From contig OZ024927.1 in assembly GCA_964017235.1 (NCBI GenBank), positions 51,527,293-51,591,292 of the forward strand: a stretch of DNA of 64,000 nucleotides, given 5' to 3'. How positions within the stretch are numbered: position 1 is the first letter of the stretch; each line of letters begins with the position of its first letter. This document shows, piece after piece, positions 21,201 to 33,200 of this stretch. Position numbers and translations under genes: made by a program. This DNA is from Sabellastarte sp. h YS-2021 (Eukaryota > Annelida > Polychaeta > Sabellida > Sabellidae). The notes below the pieces were generated by a model. The model saw nothing but the letters and a program-made list of their open reading frames with translations. It had not been told where the DNA came from and made no database searches.

Positions 21201-24200
21201 TGAGGTAAAGGAGGAGAGGGATGAGTTCAGTCCCAAAGGCAAGTCTCCCGAAGGAAATACATCTGAGAAGATTTTTTTTTTTTTTTTTTTTTTTTTTGAT
21301 GAATTATTCTTAACTATATTTACAAATGTACAAATCTCCTCTAGGTAGTGGTCTGTTGGTGGATCTGCTGGGCAGCCACCACAGGACCAAGATGAAAAAG
21401 CTCTGAATCAGCCCAAGCCAAGTCCTTCAGGTAAAACTGCGTGAAGGTATTGTGGGATTTCCAGTGGCAAGCTGATAAGATCTGATCTAAGGAAACTCCC
21501 GATTGGAAGGCCTTAGAAGCGGCGAAAGCCCGAACATCATGAGCTTTAACTTGATGTAGGGTATGGGCTTGATGATCTGAGAGCTTGTAGCAGAGGATCA
21601 CAGTTTGTTTGATCCAAGAGGAGATGGTAGCAGGGGAGATATCCTTGTCGAAGCCTTTCTTGAAGGAAACAAAGACTAATTCTTTACCCTGTCTGATGTC
21701 TGATGTCCTGTCCAGATAGTAGCGCAAGGCTCTGATCGGACAAAGGGACCTGTCAGATTTGAGGGATCTATCCAGGGTAGGAGCCAGTGCTGGTATGACC
21801 ACTGGGGCTACACTCTCTGGACCCTCTTTGGCCAGCTGATTCTTTGAAAGAAAGCTGGGAGATGGAACCAGGGACACCTTAGACCAATCGGACTGGTGTC
21901 TGATGTTTTTGTGTTGCCATGCATGGATCTCACTCCTTCTTTTACCCGACCCTAGGGCCAAAAGGAAAACAGTTTTGAAGGTTACATGCTTCAGGGATGC
22001 CTCCCTAAGAGGTTCGAAAGGGGCCTTTGTTAGCTGGTGCAGCACCAGGGAAAGGTTCCAGGAGGGTACACCCCTCCGCCCTTTAGGTCTGTCTCTGTGG
22101 AAACTGTCCAGGAGACGGGTGAGATTACCATCCTTGCTGATATTCACTGTTGTATCACCTAGTTTATCAGCAATGGCAGACCTGTAGCCATCAATGGTAC
22201 TGGGCTGCAGCTCCTTAGTCTCAAAGAGATACATTAGGAAGTCAGCCACAGACTTTACAGGTGGTGACCTGAAGTCCACCTGATTAGTGACGCACCACTT
22301 TTTAAAAATGGTCCACTTTGCCTCATAGACTGATCTGGTTGATTGTCTTTGAGGAGCCTCAATTCTTGCTGCCACTGCCTCAGAGAAGCCCTGCTCTTTG
22401 ATTTTTGTGGCTCTAGGAGCCAGGCATGGAGATTTAGATTTGTCAGATCTCTGTGAGGGGTCTGATTGAAGGGCTGTGTCAACAGATTGGGCAGGTTGGG
22501 TAGGCTGAGAGGGACCTGGCTGGACATGGTCACCAAGTCCCAAAACCAAGGCATGTTGGGCCAACCCGGAGCAATCAGAAGGAATCTCTTGCAAGGGGAG
22601 TCCAGTAGTTTCTCCACCACTTTGCTCAATATGGCAGTCGGTGGGAAGGCGTATGCGTCCAGATCCTCCCATGGCAGAGTGAGTGCATCCACTGCTACAG
22701 CCAGGGTGTCCGGTACTGGAGAGACAAAGCGAGGTAACTTGTGGTTGAACCTCGTGGCAAATAGGTCTATCTGAGGCCGGTGCCACTTGCTGCATAGTCT
22801 TTGGAAAATGTCCGGAAGGAGGGACCATTCTGTTTGAATGGTTTGATTTAGCCTGGATAGCTTGTCTGCTATCACATTTAGTCGGCCAGGGATATGCCGG
22901 GCTTTGAGGGTTACTTGTCGCTGGGAACACCAGGTCAAGATTCTCCACAGTAGGGCACAGAGAGGGCCCGACTTCATGCCTCCTTCTTTGTTTATGTAGG
23001 CCACTACAGTGGTATTGTCTGTGGCCACTAGGACAATTTGGTTTGTGCATAGGTCCTGAAACTCTTTCAAAGCTAAGAAAACTGCTTTTAGCTCCAGGTG
23101 ATTTATGTGCAGCTTGCTTTCCGGGACTGACCAGGAACCCCTTGCAGTGAGCTCGTTTAAGTGAGCGCCCCATCCTTCTTTTGATGCGTCTGTAAAAATT
23201 TGCAGAGCATGCTTTATGGGGTGTAATGGTTGACCTTGAAGCACATTGCTTTCTTCTAGCCACCATTGTAAATGTGGGTGCAGGGATCTGGGTAGAGGGA
23301 TGACCTTCTCTAGGGATTCCGGTACCCTCCAATTGTTTTTGAGATGCCACTGTATGGGTCTCATGTGCAAGCGGCCTAGGTGAACTTGTTTCTCTGTGGC
23401 AGTTAACAGACCTATCAAGGACATGAACTGTCGGACCGGACAGGCCGGAAGTAACAGCAGTGTTTGTATTTTCCCTCGAAGGTTTTGCCACCTGTCCGGT
23501 GTCGGTCTGACTCGGCCGGACCTGAGGTCGAACTGGTAGCCTACGAAGTTGAAAACTTGTTTGGGCTCCAGTTCCGATTTTTCTAAGTTCACCAGCCAGC
23601 CCAGATCCTGGCACATCTTGACCAGAATTTTGGTGTGTTGGATACAGGTTTGGGGGGATCTGGCTCTGACCAACCAGTCGTCTAGGTACTGGTGGATCCT
23701 TATACCCTTGTGTGTGGCCATCAGTTTCACCTCTTTTGCTACCACTGTGAACTCCATTGGAGCTGTGGACAGGCCGAAGGGCAGTGCCTTGAATTGGTAG
23801 TTCCGGCCCTGGATATGAAATCTGAGGTATTTCCTGGATTGTTCCTGTATTGGTATGTGGAAGTAGGCATCTTTGAAGTCTACTGAGGTGACCCACTCCC
23901 CTTGTTGGAGGGAAGTTCTGATGGTTTCCGGTGTTTCCATCTTGAACTTCTCCACTTTGAGGAAGAGGTTTAATTTGCTCAGATCCAAGATGGGCCTCCA
24001 TTTGTTGTTGGGTTTGGGAACTAGGAAAAGTCTGTTGAAAAACCCCAGAGAGGTTGGGTTTTGGACCAGCTCTATTGCATTTTTGTCCATAAGTTGATGC
24101 AATGCCTCCAACAGGTAGCTGTTCCTGTGAGGATTGGCATAACAACTTATGACTGTCGGAGATCTTGTAAGTTTGGGTCGGATCCGGAAGGGGAGGGTAT

Positions 24201-27200
24201 AACCTTCCCTCAAGTTTTGGATTGTTTTGGGTCCGGCCCCCAGTTCTAGCCAAGTTTCCCAGAAGTTTTGAAGTCTGGCCCCTACAGGCGGACTTTGGGC
24301 AACATTTGGTACATTTGAGACAGAAGTGGCAAGAGACAATGGAGTGACACACAAAGCACTTTTCACAGATTTTAATTTGTAATCTTTGGTAGTACAAACT
24401 GCTGGCCCGGGACTTAAATCTTTCTTTTGCGATTGCCCGGGCGCAGTAGTGACAGAATGAGCAACAGGAACTTTTACATTTAAAAAGTCTCTTGTCTGTT
24501 GATGGGCTTTTACATTTAAAAAGTCTCTTGTCTGTTGGTGATGTGGGCTCCCGGCCAGCAGTCGTATAGGGAGCTTGTTTAAACGGTAACTGTCATTTGT
24601 ACGACTGCTGGCCCTTGGCAGGTCTTGAGGAGTAAGAGGTAGACCGACCCTTGCCTTTTCTGAACTGCTTTTTCCCAATAGTTTTCCAGGCTGGCTTTTC
24701 TTGTCTTGAGTCCTTGTTGTTTCCGGACTTCTTTTCTGCCCGTTCATAGGGGTGATAACGACCCTTGCTGTGTCCGGAAGCAGAGTGGCTTTTAGCTTCA
24801 AATTGGGCTATCTCCTCTTCGGCCCGCTTAATTGTGGCATCAGGGAAGAGAGTGGAGATGTGGAGAGGTGCCGTACGCAGAGCTGTGAGGGTGTCCTGTT
24901 TTATGCCAGTTCTTAGATGGCTGAGGTACGCATCCCGGCGGACTAAAGTGAGATTCCCCATGGTGATGAACACGAATTCGGATAAATGTTCCATGGACTT
25001 TGCTGCCGCCTGAGAGATGCTGGCATTGAAGTCCAACAAATATTGTAATTCCTCAACAGCCGGTGACACTTTGGCTGAACCCTTTCCTTTCTGTTCGGAT
25101 CTTAAAACCTTGATTTGATCTTTCATACTCTGCTGGACCTTAACCAGGCAGCGATTGAAGCTAGCACTCTGATTACATACAATGGATGCCTCTCTGGCAG
25201 ACCTTTCCCACCTTCTTAAAGTTTCTTGTGAAATTCTGCGGGAAGCAGGAGGGGTAGAACCAAGTCCCGTATACCTTGCTATCCGGCTGTAACTACTGTT
25301 AAGCTTCACTGAGTCGGTATGCCATGAAGAAACTTTAGATGGTTCTGCTTTCTGATCGGTATGTAGACCATACCACTTAGCTTGGGAACGTGGTGGCCTG
25401 AGAAAAACGTCCTTGGCCAGACCTCCGGCTTCCGAACCTCTGGAAGGGTATCCTTCCGACAAACTTAAGTTGAGCTTGGAGAGTTTCTTGCACAGCCATT
25501 CTTCTGTGGGCATTTTAACAGAGACTTTACCAGGAGTAACAGTTTTGGGCCCAGCAAAGGGGTTGTCTTCAGCTGTAGTAGCAGAACTGTCTACCTCTGG
25601 GATATGGGTCCAGCCCATATAAGAGCGAATGCCCTGCATGGTGTCCCGGTAGGTTTGCTCTTCTGATACCGGCTGATCTTGATCCATAAGAGAAAGTTCC
25701 GGATCTTCAGAAAGCTCTCCTTCCTCAGTATACAAGTCAAGGAGGGGTCTGTCCGACAGATCACTACCGGCCTCTGATGAAAAACTTGAGACACTGTCCT
25801 GACGAGATCTGTGTAAGACTGGTGAAGCGGAATCAGCTGTGTCAGATGGAGTAGGTCGGCCGGATGGGTCGGAGACAGACTCCGGTGGTAAATTTGGTCG
25901 GTCAGTCTTGGTTTGACTGGAAGGCTGGTGCGTAAGTGCAGTGGAGCCTTTTGATGAAGCAGGTCGGCTGGTTTTAGTTTGACTGGCCGGCTGATGCTTA
26001 GAAGCAGAGGAGCCTGTACCAGGAAACTTTGTAGTCGTTGAAGACTGTTGACTGATCTTAGCTTTACTGGTCGGCTGATGCCTTTCGGCAGAGGAGCCAG
26101 TTCCAGGAAGCGTAGTTGAAGAGGAAGGTCGGATGAAGGGTTCAGAAGAGTGAGAAACAGAAGCTGGAGGTGAACGGGCCGGAGTCACTTTGACGTCAGC
26201 AGAGAAGTTAGGTTCCATGTTTCTGGCCAACAGAAGGGCCTCCAGCCGGTTGAAACGTTCAGCCCATTTAGAGTCTAACGTGGCTATCTTGTCGTCTGTA
26301 GAACCCTGAGAAGCTTTAGAAGTAGAAGCAGAGGGAGATTTTTCCCGTTTAGCAATCTTCTTTGTGTCCTTTTTGGTTTTCTTGTCTGGTGGGGGCTCAG
26401 TAGGTGAAATAACTTTCTTTTCTACAGGACCAATAACGGACACATTTGAAGGATCTACAAGTTCTTCACTGTCTTTAGCTGGAGTTGCTTCCAGTTTCTT
26501 TGCTTCTCTCTTTTCTTTTTTAATACGATATGAGGGAGTGGCAAGCTGAAGGCGTTGTTCCTCAGAGAAGGCATTGCAAATTTTACAATCCGTGGACTGG
26601 GGATTTTTAACACAGTCATCAGACCCCTTACCCTTCTCACGACATCTTGCACAAAAAGCATGAGTGTCAAAATTCGCCATTGCGTGGCCACAACTCCCTC
26701 TGCGTTGTCCTGGGGACGACATGATAGTTCTTGAAGATGATGATAACAAATAAAACTGTAGATGATGAGAATTTCTAACATAAACGCTGATAAATCTTTG
26801 CTGAATAAAATTCCAAGTGCACAGTCATGCGCCAAACGAAAAAGATGCTATGACGTCACTCTGTCTAGACAGGAAGGAAGTACGACACGCCATCTGGCGA
26901 GTGCACAGTACTGGGCCGGCCTAGCCGGTGGAGACACAGGACGTCTTTTTCTGACGTTTGGCGGGCCGGTCCGCGCCGACCGGATAAGCTATTGTCCATT
27001 GGATAGGATGTATTAACGCAATAAAATATTATTTTAAAAAAAATTATTTATATAATTATTTTATTATATTATTTTTAGAATTTGCAAATTGTTTTCAGTT
27101 ATTCATTTCCTCTATACCTATATATGTGGTCCATATATATGCAACCTAAATATGTGATACAATCTCAGTTCTGACTCCCCTTTGTGTTATATGTAATGAA

Positions 27201-30200
27201 GCCCACCACCTCCCACCCCCACCCCTCTCCCCTTCTCCACACCTCTCTCACTATTACACAAGATCTGCAACCCCATTGAGTTCTTTGTTTCTCATCTGAT
27301 ATCATTAAATACCTTTGTTTATTTAGTGTCACTCAATATAGCTGGAGGTCCCAGAGGTGGGTGGGGGGAATCCGGGTGGGGGATGTGGGTTGGGACTACA
27401 AAGAGATGGACTGCTACAGCATAAATGGTAAACAAACAATCTATATAAAAGGGGTACTCAAATACAAAAAGAATTGAGAATTTTAAGTATGTGATTATCA
27501 ACTGAAATGAGTTCATAACTGTAGGAGCTGTGTCAAAATTAACTGAGGCAAGTTGAATAAAACTGGGCTAGTTGAGGGTTAAAAATCCCCTAGTTTTACT
27601 ACATAAGGATATAATTTCATTAATATTGGGACTTAAAGCTCACTTAAAGTGTCCATTTTGTCTACTTGAATATGTTTAACCAGTTTCATTTTAAAACGTT
27701 AAAAACTCAGCAAGCAGAGGTATAACACACAAAAATAAGTTCTTAAAAGACTAAGATAGCCATAACATTATTAATATTCAAAATTTAAATAGACAGGCAT
27801 TTCCTTTTAAAAATTCAAAGATTTCAGCTCTATAAGCCACATAGTTTGACAGTTACTGGGCTTTAAAGTGGCATAATGTCCATAAATTGGGTTTCTGTGG
27901 GCATTTTACAATTGTTAAAGAGACCTTAGCAATTAAACTACAGATCTGAAACTTTTTGGGGGACATACATAACAAACAAAAATTATATATAATACAGTTT
28001 AAGACTTGTCACACTAAGCATTTCCAAATAACAGGGCAAAATACGGAAAAAATGTCAAAAAAGGCACTTGGGCGAGTGTGTATGGTGCTCATACACAGGT
28101 TAAATGTCTACTAAAAACCTTGATTTTCGGCATATGTAAAAAGAACATAATAATGTATTCCCAGATGAGATTTCATCTCTATCAGTCACATAGTTTAACA
28201 GTCACAGGCCTTAAAATTGGCAAAAAGTCCAAATACTGGGTCTTTATGGGGCCTTCTAGAGACCTAAATGTGGCCTTCAAATTAAAGCTTCAGACTTAAA
28301 ATTTGTCACATACTAAGATTACACATAGAATATGCATCTAATACAGTTTGAAACTTCTTAGACTTACCATTTCCAAGTTACAGGGAAAAATATGTGAAAA
28401 ATGTCTAAAAATGGTCACCCGGGTGGGGATTTATGGTCCTCATACACAGGTTAAATGTCTTCTTAAAGCCTTAATTTTTGGCACATATAAAAATAACATA
28501 CTAATATCTTCCCAGATAGGATATGAGCTCTATCAGTCACATAGTTTGACAGTCACAGGGCTTAAAAGTAGCAAAAAGTCCAAATATTGGGTCTTTGGGA
28601 GCCTTTTAGAGACCTCAATTTGACCTTCAAAATTAAAGCTTCAGACATAAAATCTGTTACATACTAAGATTACACACAGAATATATATCTAATACAGTTT
28701 GAAACTTCTCAGACTTACCATTTCCAAGTAAAGGGAAAAAGATGTGAAAAATGTCTTATAAGGTTCACTCGGGTGGGTGTTTATGGTCCTGATACACAGG
28801 CTAACTGTCTATTAAAGGCCTAAATGTTGGGGCACATATAAGAAAACACATAGATATATTCCCAGATGATATTTAACTTAGATGAGAGACATAGTTTGAA
28901 AGCTACAGTGCTTGAAAGTGGCAAAAAGTGCATAAATTGGGTCTCTGTGGGCACTTTTGAGACCTTAAGTCGACCCCTTTGGGTAAACCTACAGCCCTAA
29001 AATTTTCTACAGACAAGGATTACATATCAAAGTTATACCTAGCAAGACTCATCAGAATTGCCACTTCCAAATTATAGGGCAAAATATGTGAAAAGTATAG
29101 CAAAAAATCCCTAAGTGGGGGTATTTATGGGCCTCAAGCACAATTTTCTCCTCAACTTAAAGTCGTGATTTTCGGCACATGTACTAAGAACATATTAATG
29201 TGTTGTCAGGTAAAATTTCAGCCAGCTGAGCATCATAGTTTGTGACCTACAGGGCTCTAAGTGGCCAAAAGTCCAATTTCTGACCTTAAGGTGGCCATAA
29301 GTTCTTTTTTACTGGGAGTTTAAGGTCACCTTAAAATAGGGATCTTCCTTTGGGCACCCTTAACATGTGTAGCAAGTTTGAAAAAAAAATATTAATTTGT
29401 TTTTGAGTTATCGCGTCCACAAGGAAATTTCTACGGCGGCGGCGGCGGCGCGATGGACCTGAATCCAATATATCCCCGACTTTCGTCTGGGGATATAATA
29501 ATAGGGGGGTTGACCTAAATTTAAGGCTGTCAGCTTGGAAGGTGTGAGGAAATCACCCATAAACTAGATTGGGCCAACTCGGCGCCAACATATCCCCAGA
29601 CAGGTCATCACTCACGCCACAGGTTTTGATCGGGAATTTTTAAAAACATAATTACCCATTATTATATGAACTTCAGCACATCAATCTACTCTGTTTATAT
29701 CTTCCAAGGAAGATGGTGTATCCCCAGACGCCGAATACATAACTCAAATTATATTTTCAATCTTCCTCCAATGATAACTCTAAACCTATTTTCAAAGTAT
29801 TTAAATGATTGATGATTGAATGTCCATTCTAAAATAATAATCCCAAGAGAGCATATCTGTTTCTATATTTGTTGACAAATAAAATATTATTTTTAACTCA
29901 ACTCATCATACTTTTCAATCTTCCTTCAAAGTATTTAAATGATTGATGATTCAATGTCCATTCTAAAATTCATAATCCCAAAAGCGCATATCTGTTTCTA
30001 TATTTGTTCACAAATAAAATATTATTTAAAAAAAAATTATTCATATTATTATTTTACTATATTATTTTTAGAATTTGCAAATTGTTTTCAGTTATCCATT
30101 TCCTCTATACCTATATATGTGGTCCATATATATGCAACCTAAACATGTGACACAATCTCAGTTCTGACTCCCCTTTGTGTTATATGTAATGAAGCCCACC

Positions 30201-33200
30201 ACCTCCCACCCCCACCCCTCTCCCCTTCTCCACACCTCTCTCACTATTACACAAGATCTGCAACCCCATTGAGGTCTTTGTTTCTCATCTGATATCATTA
30301 AATACCTTTGTTTATTTAGTGTCACTCAATATAGCTGGAGGTCCCAGAGGTGGGTGGGGGGAATCCGGGTGGGGGATGTGGGTTGGGACTTAGTTTAGTT
30401 TATTAGTTTATTATAGTGACATGTATTATGTTGACAAGGATTATACAAAAACTATTGAAGTAATACCCAGCCCTATATGGGCTTATAAGTCACTTTAAAT
30501 AGAGAGTTAATAACAAACAGAGCAAACATATTTTGAGGTAAGATACAGTAAATAAAGACAGCAATTCAATACATAAAAATTAACAATATAATTTACTTTT
30601 TCTTTCTTGCCACAAATCAAAAATAAAATTAATAACCATACTGACATTCATATGAGTTAATACCCTTGATAATTGATCTATTAATAATTCAGATTTATCT
30701 ATATTTAAAATTTTGAAATATTTCATACGAATCAGCTCTAAAGCTGGACAAACACAAACAAAATGTATCTCATCTTCTACATCTTTTTTACACAGTTTAC
30801 ATGTTCTCTCAAAGAGATGGAGTGCTACAGCATAAATGGTAAACAAACAATCTATATAAAAGGGGTACTCAAATACAAAAAGAATTGAGAATTTTAAGTA
30901 TGTGATTATCAACTGAAATGAGTTCATAACTGTAGGAGCTGTGTCAAAATTAACTGAGGCAAGTTGAATAAAACTGGGCTAGTTGAGGGTTAAAAATCCC
31001 CTAGTTTTACTACATACGGATATAATTTCATTAATATTGGGACTTAAAACTCACTTAAAGTGTCCATTTTGTCTACTTGAATATGTTTAACCGGCGTTTA
31101 ACCAGTTTCATTTTAAAAAGTTAAAAACTCAGCAAGCAGAGGTATAACACACAAAAATAAGTTCTTAAAAGACTAAGATAGCCATAACATTATTAATATT
31201 CAAAATTTAAATAGACAGGCATTTCCTTTTAAAAATTCAAAGATTTCAGCTCTATAACCCACATAGTTTGACAGTTACTGGGCTTTAAAGTGGCATAATG
31301 TCCATAAATTGGGTTTCTGTGGGCATTTTACAATTGTTAAAGAGACCTTAGCAATTAAACTACAGATCTGAAACTTTTTGGGGGACATACATAACAAACA
31401 AAAATTATATATAATACAGTTTAAGACTTGTCACACTAAGCATTTCCAAATAACAGGGCAAAATACGGAAAAAATGTCCAAAAAGGCACTTGGGCGAGTG
31501 TCTATGGCCCTCATACACAGGTTAAATATCTTCTAAAAACCTTGATTTTCGCCATATGTAAAAAGGACATAATAATGCATTCCCAGATGGGATTTCAGCT
31601 CCATCAATCACATAGTTTAACAGTCACAGGGCTTAAAGGTGGCCAAAAGTCCAAATATTGGGTCTCTGTGGGCCTTTTAGAGATCTCGATGTGGCTTTCA
31701 AATTAAAGCTTCAGACTTAAAATTTGTTACATACTAAGATTACACATAGAATATGTATCTAATAAAGTTTGAAACTTCTCAGACTTACCATTTCCAAGTT
31801 ACAGAGCAAAATATGTAAAAAATGTCTTAAAAGGGTCACTCAGGTGGGTGTTTAAGGTCCTCATACACAGGTTAAATGTCTACTTGAAGCCTTGATTTTT
31901 GGCACATATATAAATAACATACTAATATCTTCCCAGATAGGATTTGAGCTCTATCAGTCACATAGTTTGACAGTCACAGGGCTTAAAAGTAGCAAAAAGT
32001 CCAAATATTGGGTCTTTGGGAGCCTTTTAGAGACCTCAATTTGACCTTCAAAATTAAAGCTTCAGACTTAAAATCTGTTACATACTAAGATTACACACAG
32101 AATATATATCTAATACAGTTTGAAACTTCTCAGACTTACCATTTCCAAGTTACAGGGAAAAAGATGTGAAAAATGTCTTATAAGGGTCACTCGGGTGGGT
32201 GTTTATGGTCCTGATACACAGGCTAACTGTCTATTAAAGGCCTAAATGTTGGGGCACATATAAGAAAAAACATAGATATATTCCCAGATGATATTTAACT
32301 TAGATGAGAGACATAGTTTGAAAGCTACAGTGCTTGAAAGTGGCAAAAAGTGCATAAATTGGGTCTCTGTGGGCACTTTTGAGACCTTAAGTCGACCCCT
32401 TTGGGTAAACCTACAGCCCTAAAATTTTCTACAGACAAGGATTACATATCAAAGTTATACCTAGCACAGTTTGAGACTCATCAGAATTACCACTTCCAAA
32501 TTATAGGGCAAAATATGTGAAAAGTATAGCAAAAAATCCCTAAGTGGGGGTATTTATGGGCCTCAAAGACAATTTTCTCCTCAACTTAAAGTCGTGATTT
32601 TCGGCACATGTACTAAGAACATATTAATGTGTTGTGAGGTAAAATTTCAGCCAGCTGAGCATCATAGTTTGTGACCTACAGGGCTCTAATAGGCCAAAAG
32701 TCCAATTTCTGACCTTAAGGTGGCCATAAGTTCTTTTTTACTGGGAGTTTAAGGTCACCTTAAAATAGGGATCTTCCTTTGGGCACCCTTAACATGTGTA
32801 CCAAGTTTGAAAAAAAAATATTAATTTGTTTTTGAGTTATCGCGTCCACAAGGAAATTTCTACGGCGGCGGCGGCGCGACGGACCTGAATCCAATATATC
32901 CCCGACTTTCGTCTGGGGATATAATAATATAGCCATACCTGATCTTTAGAGAACAAGGAGTGTGCTTTCTGAGAGCGAGAAGCCTGTATGAGCACTCTAG
33001 GTGTGTTGTACTGCATGAGGAAATCACACGCCAGGCTGTCTGTGAACGTGATATTAGCGAGCGCTGCACAACCAAGTAAAAATACTTCATGGCAACTGGC
33101 ATGTTCACATAGGACTGAGAAAATAGAAAAAACATGTGTATGTTTAAATGCAAATTAATTGTTTAATTCCCAGAAGACACTGGGCACTGGCATGTTGAAA

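Larger units (their letters stand above)
20607..27027 (-). mobile_element. Complete DIRS-like retrotransposon, apparently intact
   Basis: In minus orientation: 5' inverted terminal repeat, gag-like gene, reverse transcriptase-RNase H, tyrosine recombinase, internal complementary region (about 20885-20990) and 3' inverted terminal repeat. The two terminal repeats (20653-20820 and 26837-27003) are identical as far as I can align them. All three genes are open. DIRS elements copy RNA into a circular DNA and integrate by a tyrosine recombinase, giving no target duplication. The unoccupied site can be read from the sister repeat at 30013-30020. No methyltransferase-like domain was seen between RNase H and recombinase, which is unusual for DIRS1-type elements. 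High terminal identity and open frames suggest recent activity. Confidence 0.93.
20152..29503 (+). mobile_element. Family C hairpin-ended repeat, copy 1 (split by DIRS)
   Basis: The repeat starts AAACTAGATTGGGCC at 20152, is interrupted at 20607 by the DIRS element, resumes at about 27022, and ends with a CGGCGG run and the hairpin ATATCCCCGAC/GTCTGGGGATAT near 29470-29495. Excluding the DIRS it is about 2.9 kb. Its 3' half contains about five units of ~349 bp marked by CACATAGTTTGACAG (27838, 28187, 28538, 28887, 29230). It encodes nothing recognisable. Copy 2 follows at 29561. Confidence 0.8.

Noticed and set aside
21271-21299. Long T run as a processed-transcript poly(A) tail
   Set aside because: It lies inside the DIRS element between the recombinase stop and the internal complementary region, with no retroposed copy next to it; simple-tract expansion is likelier.
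23549-24249. Plus-strand frames inside the DIRS RT gene
   Set aside because: Antisense shadows of a strongly conserved coding region.
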